Shown: in pieces, positions 27,101 to 36,100 of the stretch
Layout of the letters: each line of letters opens with the position of its first letter
How positions within the stretch are numbered: the stretch's first letter is position 1
Assembly (NCBI RefSeq): GCF_021347895.1
Contig: NC_067131.1
Span: 5,980,653-6,044,652, forward strand
Origin: Acanthochromis polyacanthus
Lineage: Eukaryota > Chordata > Actinopteri > Pomacentridae
Reading direction: 5' to 3'
DNA: 64,000 bases
Notes under the pieces: model-generated
The model's input: the letters and a program-made list of their open reading frames with translations, nothing else
Told to the model about the DNA's origin: nothing
Databases searched by the model: none
Made by a program: the position numbers and the translations under genes

Positions 27101-30100
27101 GCCTTGTTTTCACACACATGCTCACGCAGAGCTGCACATGATTGTACCTCTAATCTGAGACCTCATCCACCAGCAGCTCTGCCCCGTTATTAACTCAGTC
27201 CATCAGCGTTTTCAAGCAGCCAGGGGTGAAAAAGTAGCCGGTTAGGGGGGTCCAGGCCTGAAAAACTGTCCTTTATAAAAGCCCCAATGTGGCGTCATCT
27301 GTCACATTCTAATGCCCAACCCCATCATATACATGGATCACATGTTTTGTTGTGTATTTTAATGCGTTCATCCACCTGATGGTGAATTAAAGGAGAATTA
27401 TTCTTCTCAACCCGCACAGTCTATAAATAGCTGTTAATATTTAAAGCTACTCCCACTTCTGATTAGAATTATGTGATTAAGGACCATTAGGCCCTAGTTA
27501 TTAGGTTTTATTTATTTATTGACACCTTCACTGCAAAGTTTATGAAGACATGCCACAAAGATAGTTAATGTTTTGGTAGAAGCATACAGGAAATTTTTCT
27601 TCTTTTATTGCTTTTCAACATTGAGTCATGATCAGTTTGGCTTTTTTGACAGTAATTCACAGAAAAAACTGAATATCTACTAAATACCGACTTGAAGTGG
27701 GTGAATACTTGCAATAACTTATTATACTTTTTATATTTCAAATTAATTCACATTATTTTGTAGAAATCTGTTTTTACTTTGACATGAAAGAGTCTTTTTT
27801 TTAAAGTTAGATTCTTGTCCAAAAAGCCAGATTAATTTAACGCGATTCAATGTTGAAAAGCAATAAAAGGGAAAAACATCCAGTGGGTGCAACTACTTTT
27901 ATAGACACTCTTATTTAATGAAAGCTAAAAAGGTTATTTTTAGGGGAAACATGCTTTATTCCCATGTGTTAAATTGAAATTAATTAGAAAATCGACCAAA
28001 AATATCGAAACGTGTGAATTCCTTGACTCAAATCGCGCAAATCTACTAAATCAACTCAGCTTCTGTTCATATTTTGCTGTAGAAAACACAGTGGAAATAT
28101 AAACAATTCATGCCTTTGTCCATTCCTTAAGCCCACAAACATCTGTATAGCACATGTGGGAAGTATATTCAGAACCAGTATATTTGGAAGCAGTTTGTCT
28201 AATGAAGAATTCATTGTTTGGACAATCAGTACAGCTTTTATTTATCAATAATTTGGCTAATATTTGTCCAGTATTGTGCATAAACTTTTATACACAGCAT
28301 GTTTGTCTATCATCAATGTATTTAAGAGGAGGCTAGTGAAGTACAACTTGTCAATCAAAACTGCTTTATTAGAATCAGAAATGTAAATATTAAAGTAGGC
28401 AGCCGGTCTTAAATGAGCAGTCGGCTGTTTGGGCGGCAGCTTATGGAAAGCTCCGGTCCTTTATCTTCTCCGCTGGGCTCAGAGTTTCTCCATCTGTTTC
28501 CCTCCTCTGTTCTTTTCTCCATAACCTCGGCCTCTCCCGAGCAGCTCCGCTAAGCCAAAGTCTTTGATCCTGCATGTTCCCGTCCCCACACCAGTGTGAC
28601 GCTCTACCCGGCCTGGGGTCGGGGGGTGGAGGGAGTCGGCCGATGAATCTGGGTCAGCTCTGGGTGAGGGGAGGGGAGTGCTGGGAAGCAGGGGAAGGGT
28701 GGTGGGTTCTGACCCCAGAACAGGTGCTCCAGATCCCAGAGAGGATTTTCTGCACAGAGCGGCTGTTGGACGAAACTCTGCCGAGAGAAAGAAAGAGTCT
28801 GACCGAGGGAGAGGGAGTCATGTCTGGACTTGTAGAGGCTCTAGCGCAGGGGTGTCCAACGTGAGGCCCACGGGCCAAAACCGGCCCTGCAGAGGGTCCA
28901 AACCGACCTGCTGGATGGCTTTGTAAAAGGAAAAAATTACAGAGAAGACATCAACTGCAAATTGTAAATTTATAAAACTATAAATTTAGTCATTTCTAGA
29001 ACCTGACAAGTTGTTTTGATCATAAAATAAAATACTAGATTGCTCATTTTTCTTTTGTCATTTTGTGTCACAATTTTGCAACATTTTGTCTTGTTTTTGT
29101 TTTTTTTCATCTGACTTTTGTCTCCTGTTTTTGTCATTTTGTTTCTCGTTTTTGTCGTTTTGTGTTTCCTTTTTGTCTCACTTGTGTTTTTTGTCTTATT
29201 TTTGTCATTTTATGTTTTGCTTTATTCGTTGTTCTGTGTGTCGTTTTTGCCTTTTGTGTTTTTTTTTGTCTCGCTCATGTTTGTCTATTTTTTGTCATTT
29301 TATTTCTCGCTGTTATTTTTGGTCTAGTTTGTGTCATTTATGTAATTTTTTGTCGCAGTTTTGTCGTTGGTCTATTTTTATCGCTTTGTAGCTTTTCTGT
29401 CAAATTTTTTCGCTTTTTTTGTTTTGTGTGGTTTGTCTAATTTTTTTGTCATTTTGTTTCTCGTGTTAGTCGTTTTGTCTCGTTTTTGCAGTATTTTGTC
29501 TTGTGTTGATTTTTTGTCAGTATTTGTCTGACTCTTGTCACGTGTTTTTGTTTTGTGTTTCCTTTTTGTATCGCTTGTGTTTTTTGTCTTGTTTTTGTCA
29601 TTTTGTGTTTGGCTTTATTTGTTGTTTTGTGTATCATTTTTATGTTTTGTTTGTCTATTTTTTTGTCATTTTATTTCTCGCTTTTGTTATTTTTTGTCTG
29701 GTTTCTGTCATTTGTGCAATCTTTTGTTTCAGTTTTGTCGTTTGTCTCGTTTTTTTGTCATTTTGTTTCTCATTTTTGTCATTTTGTTTCTCATTTTTGT
29801 CATTTTGTCTCTCATTTTTGTCATTTTGTCTCTCATTTTTGTAATATTTTGTTTTGTTTTATCCTTATATCGTTCAGTTAAAGTGGCCCCTGATCTAAGA
29901 TGAGTTTGACCCCGCTGCTCTCGTGGGTCGCCTCCTCAGCAGCAAAGTGCTCGTCTGGATGTATTTTTCAGTGAGGTGTAGCTGAACAGACAAGCATGTG
30001 TAATTCACTGTGACGGTGTGATCAAAGCATCTGCAGAGGATTATGTAAAGGGTCAGATGTCACACAAATATCACATGTATGTGCTCCAAAGCCAAACAAA

Positions 30101-33100
30101 AACTCACGGCCCCTTTTTTTTTTTTTTTCCTTCTTCCTTCCCTGCTCTTCTTTCTGTCTGCTCTCAGAGGCTGAAGGATGAGATAGCAGAGGTGACCACT
30201 GAGATTGAAAGCCTGGGTCTGTCTGAAGAGAGGTAAAGTGTCTCTCAACCACCATCTCTGTACCGCATGCGTAGGCAACACTCAGCCTGGTTTCAGTGGA
30301 AATAAATTCATGGGTAATAGTCAGAAACACTCAGAACAAAGCCTGCTGCCTTGTGGGATTCGTGAAATAATAGATTTTTTCGATTAAATATTGCATTTAT
30401 TAACGTCACATCAGATTTCTAGTAGAGAAGATAACGGCAAATATGTAGAGAATGCTTAATTTTGTTATACAAGCACCAAAACTGGCTTGTGTGTCCATAA
30501 TTTGTTGAAATAACAGAACTTTAGCCACGTTAATTAATTAAAATAGCAACCATTTCTGCGAGATGCACACCATTTCCAATGTGCAGTCCCATACATTATC
30601 ACATAGCATCGTCTTTTAGAGTGATCTGCTTGGTTTGGGAGTCAAAATATGTAGAATTAAGCACTTTGAATCCAAATCTGCACGATCTAGCACTATAATT
30701 TACACCTTTAATAGCCAGATTTTAGCCAAGGCTGCAGTCTGAAGTGGATCAGTGGAGCTTTTCCTCCGTTCTTTCACAAGCTGTGCTATTGTTTCAGCAC
30801 TCTGAGAAAGGATAGAAATTCTGGTAGACGTGTGATGTTTAGATGTTCTTTATGTTTCTAATCTGACCCAAGCCTGTAATGCTATTAGAATAAAACAGTC
30901 CGAGAAACAAGCGTCATTGTTGGTATGTGCTTATCCAACTGCAGTAAAATCTCAATAATTCAAACTCTGATAATTCAAAGTAACTCCTTAATTGAAAGTG
31001 TTTTTGCTGTCAAATTTAATTTAGTATTGAATCCTTGAATTTCTCTCAGGATTAGTAAAGTATCTATCTATCCATCTATATCCAGAATCTATCCGTTCAG
31101 ACATCTGATATTCCATTATGACTTTGACTGAACAAGGTTTTATGGTGTCTAAACATGTTTCTAAAGTGTCCAAGAATTCATGAGACCATGGTAATATCAT
31201 TAAAATTTAATAAACGAATAAAAAAATTGCCAGTTATGACACTGCCACCTTGAAAATGGACGACAGTTTGAATAAAAAGTAAGTCGTGTGTTTGGCATTT
31301 TGAGCGATTTTTCTGTTATGTGCCCCAGTCATTCCACAAAAAATGAAGCCTTAAAACTGCTTATTTTGTGTCACCAAGAGTTCAAGACCAAAAGATATTC
31401 AGTGGAGATCACTGCAGGTACAATATGCACTCATCTCTTTTTCATGTACTGAAAGCTTCATTTCATCGTCTGAAGAAGGTGGAAGTGTGTGGTCCAGGTC
31501 AGTAGTGATGGTTTAAACAGAGAAAAACAACAAATTCTCCCTGAAACCAGAGTATTTGGTATTTCTTCTCAATAAATTAGTGTCGATTCAACCATGAAAA
31601 GGTGGAGTGTTTGTGTTTTTAAAGACGTTAATCTGTTTTTAGGAAAAGTATGCAGAGGAACAAACAGATGGCCATGGGCCGGAAGAAGTTCAACATGGAT
31701 CCCACCAAGGTAAAAACGTTGTCGGAGCGCTTCCTTCTTTCATGGAACAGATAAATGAAGAATCGGTTTTAGTCGAGAAAAACCTCAGACAAAAATGTCC
31801 AACGTAGATTCCCAAAGTCTGAGGTCATGACTTCAAAAAACCCCGAACATAATCAGCTCAGACAGGCAGCATCGTTTTCATTTTCTCTTCAAACTGACTC
31901 AAAGCAACTGATTGATTAAAGGAGTAAAAACATGAAACTGACAAACTGTCTTCCAAAATTCTGTCTTATTGTTTTAACTCGCTGAATAAAGACTTCTTTC
32001 TTTCATATTTGTACTTTCAGTGTGTGACGTTCTATGTTTTCTGATTTTTCTCTCTCAGGGGATTCGCTTCTTGATCGACAGCTCGTTACTAAAAAACACA
32101 AGTGATGACATCGCCCAGTTCCTCTACAAGGGAGAAGGACTGAATAAGACGGCCATCGGAGACTACCTGGGGGAGAGGTCAGCAATAATAACGATGTTTC
32201 TTCTAATAATGTAAGCGGTAAAATACCTGCGGCATGTAGAGCCATCATTTTTTCCTGCACAGAGCGGCTGTTGGACGAAATTCTGCCGAGAGAAAGACAG
32301 AGTCTGACCGAGGGAGAGGGAGTCCTGTCTGGACTTGTAGAGGCTCTAGTGCAGGGGTGTCCAACGTGAGGCCCACGGGCCAAAACCGGCCCTGCAGAGG
32401 GTCCAAACAGACCTGCTGGATGGCTTTGTAAAAGGAAAAAAATACAGAGAAGACATCAACTGCAAATTGTAAATTTATAAAACTATAAATTTAAAATAAT
32501 TTCTAGAATCTGACAGGTTGTTTTGATCATAAAGTAAAATAATAGATTGCTCATTTTTCTTTTGTTGTTTTGTGTCACATTTTTGCAACATTTTGTCTTG
32601 TTTTTGTTGTTTTTCATCTGACTTTTGTCTCCTGTTTTTGTCATTTTGTTTCTCCTTTTTGTGTTTTTTTGTCTCACTTGTGTTTTTTGTCTTATTTTTG
32701 TCATTTTATGTTTTGCTTTATTCGTTTTTCTGTGTCGTTTTTGTCATTTTGTCTGTTTTTTTGTCTCACTTATGTTTGTCTATTTTTTTGTCATTTTATT
32801 TCTCGCTGTTGTTATTTTTTGTCTAGTTTGTGTCATTTATGTAATTTTTTTCGCAGTGTTGTCGTTTGTCTGTTTTTATCGCTTTGTAGCTTTTTTGCCA
32901 AATTTTTTCTCTTCTTTTCTCTTATTTTTTTGTCTTATTTTTTGTCATTCTGTTTCTCGTGTTAGTCGTTTTGTCTCGTTTTTGCAGTATTTTGTGTTGT
33001 TTTTTGTCTGACTTTTGTCTCGTGTTTTTGTTGTTTTGTGTTTCCTTTTTGTCTTTGTAATTTTGTTTTCCTATATTTGTTGTTTTGTGTGTCGTTTTGT

Positions 33101-36100
33101 GTCAGCAATACTAACGATGTTTCTTCTAATAACGTAAGCGGTAAAATATCTGCAGCATGTAGAGCCATCATTTTGTCCTGTATGGGTAACACCTGTGGGA
33201 AACGTTCCACATGTTGATCTCAGGTTTTTTTCGGATTATATTTGTGTCAGACTACTCTAACATTTTGGGAATTTTCTCTCCTGGCTGTGGTTGTGCTGTT
33301 TTCATGGAGGTGCAGGACTTTATATTGAGTAAAAATGTGACTGGAGGCAACAAACAGCACAGTTTGTATGTACAGAACCGTGTATATAATATTATCCGTG
33401 AGTCTTTCTGTCTCAGTGAGTTAAGCTGAGCTGTGTTCACTCCTTGATCCTGTGTGTTTTTTTCCCTGTTTCCTCCCCCTGCGTTCGTGCACTCGTGGGT
33501 GCGTTTCTTGCGTGGGATTCTCGCGCGTCGTGCAGAGACGACTTCAACATCGAGGTTCTTCACGCCTTCTTGGAGCTGCACGAGTTCACAGATCTGAACC
33601 TGGTTCAGGCCCTCAGGCAGTTCCTGTGGAGCTTCAGGCTGCCCGGCGAGGCTCAGAAGATCGACCGCATGATGGAGGCGTTCGCCCAGCGATACTGCCA
33701 CTGCAACCCCGGAGTGTTTCAGAGCACAGGTACGGAGAATTCAGTGGAGGAAGAGGCACCAGCGTCACGAGTAAATTAAACTTTAAAGTCCCACTTATTA
33801 GACATTGTCAAAGTGAACACACAGAAGCAGCAGTAAAACAGTTATTCTCCCTAAAATAACTTTATTTGCAGTTCTGTTTGTGGGGAAAAACACGCCAGTA
33901 ATCATCACTTTTAATTCATATTTATTGTTTATTTCCTCTGAGATACTTAGAAGCTTAGAAGCAAATATTTTAAACAGAAACAGTAAAAAATAGGCCGAGA
34001 AAATCTAATAAGTGTAATTTTTGAGTTTAAATCAGCTGTCAGTAACACAGGAAAGGTTTTTTTAATGTGCTTGAGTAATTATTATTATTTATTTATTGGA
34101 TCAGGGACCATGCAGTTAACCCTGTGTTTTAAAGTTTGAAAATGTGGGGAAAAAATATATATTTTCACAGTGAAAACTTCCACATTGATCAACATTTTTG
34201 GGAAATTTTTTAACATTTTTTGGTGGAAAAAATAAATGTCTCTTTAAGAACATTCGGAAAAAAAATCAACCAAAATCCGTCAAAATTTGCTGGATTTTGG
34301 TTGATTTTGAGGATTCTTTTAAGGATTTTTTGGAATTTTCTTCTTGAAGATTTTGCAATTTTTTTTTTATAAATTTGGGGAATTTTTTTGCTGAATTTCT
34401 GTATTTTTTTTCAGACAAGGGAGCAATATTTTTTAGAGCCCGTAAATGAGGACAACAGGAGGGTTAACATAGAAAACATCTGTAGACAACATCTGTAAAA
34501 GTAGACAAAGAGGACCAACAACACCGATAAAACAGCACACACAACACGACAAAGTACATTACACACATGATGACACAATCTGCAGTCAGTCGGACCTTAT
34601 AGATGTCCTACGTGGAACATTCTTGTTTTTAGTCTGTGGGTTTTAGTCGGCGTGTCCTGAAAATGTGCATCCTCCCGTTCTGCCTGTTCTCAGATACCTG
34701 CTACATTTTGTCGTTCGCTGTGATCATGTTGAACACCAGCCTGCACAACCCCAACGTGAAGGACAAGCCCTCCGTTCAGAGGTTCACCGCCATGAACAGA
34801 GGAATCAATGACGGAGGAGACCTGCCAGAGGACCTGCTCAGGGTGAGAGGAGTTTGTTTTGCTGGAGCAGCTGTTATTGACAGTAATCTGAACACAGAAA
34901 CCACAAGGAATTGTTTTCACCGTCGAGAAAGTCCCACTGTGTGATCAGCTGATCTACAGTCGAACTCAGGTGACTGAGAAAAACAAAGTTTAGGCAGAAA
35001 ACGGCACATCTTTGTGAACACCTCATCCATTACTTCAGCTGTCCAATAGGAGCGGTGCAGCTACAGTAACTATAGCACCACAAATAGCTGCATCTGCGCT
35101 CTCAGCTGGTGCTTGTATACAGATGAGGGTTGAAGAAATGCAGCATGGTAAATGTTGCATCGTCTCACCTTTCTGTAGCATCTAACTGGCAGCGGATTAC
35201 AACCAGCTGTTCATAAGAATCAGGGAAATGCACAACTTAATGTGAAATTACACCAGAGAACTTCCCTCTGTGATTGTTTCTCAGCTTGTTATAAAATCAA
35301 CAGCAGTCCCATTTCAAAGAAAAAAGCCCGAGAAGCAAAATGAAACCTTTCTCTTCCTTTTCTTTGTTAATGTGGGGATTTTTCCAACAAATTGCTTCTG
35401 TATTTATCTTCCATATTTGAAACCGTGCAGGTGTTTTTTTTACTGTTGTCATGCTTTTGTTCAGAACATTTGTAACTTTATCATGATCTCTCGAAAAATG
35501 TGATTTTATTCTCAAGAGACTTTCTGGTTAACCCTGTAAAACCCACTGTTAAAAAAATATACAACATTAGTTTTATTTTTATTATTTATATAGAAATAAA
35601 AAGATATTATTTTGCTATTTCTTTTCTATGTTTGGGTTTTACGGATTATATATACATATCTAGAATTTGTTTATTTTTTAAATTATTATTTCTATTATTT
35701 CTATCTAAATATATTCATATTATTTTTGCTATTTTTATATTTTACAAATTATATATACATATCTAGAATTTTTTTCTTATTTTTTATAATTTGTACCTAA
35801 ATAAATACATTATTTTGGTCATTTTTTTCTATATTTCAGTTTTACAGATTATATATAGAATATTTTAGAATTTTTAAAATTATTAATTTTTATTACTTAT
35901 ATAGGAAAAATATGTATATTATTTTGCTCATTTTTTCTAGATTTGGGTTTTACAGATTATATATACATATGCAGAATATTAAAAAAATTTAATTATTGTT
36001 TTTTATTTATATCTAAATAAATGTTATTTCTATATTTGACTTTTACAGATTATATGTAAATATATAGAATATTTTAATTTGTTTTAAATTATTTTTTTAT

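Noticed and set aside
28574..28864. Frame of 96 codons with many G, E and R residues in intron 2
   Set aside because: No similarity recognised, it runs into the hAT-like element, and GC-rich DNA gives fewer chance stops. Kept only as a GC-rich block.
29063..29903. Overlapping open frames rich in F, V, I, L, C and S, resembling multi-pass membrane proteins
   Set aside because: They come from TTTTGTCATTTTG repeats and are open in several frames at once; the same happens at 1740-2132 (reverse strand), 32570-33011 and 63257-63829, always within the same mobile element.
33252..33701. Reverse-strand frame of 149 codons over cyth1 exon 6
   Set aside because: It is the antisense of a well-supported coding exon.
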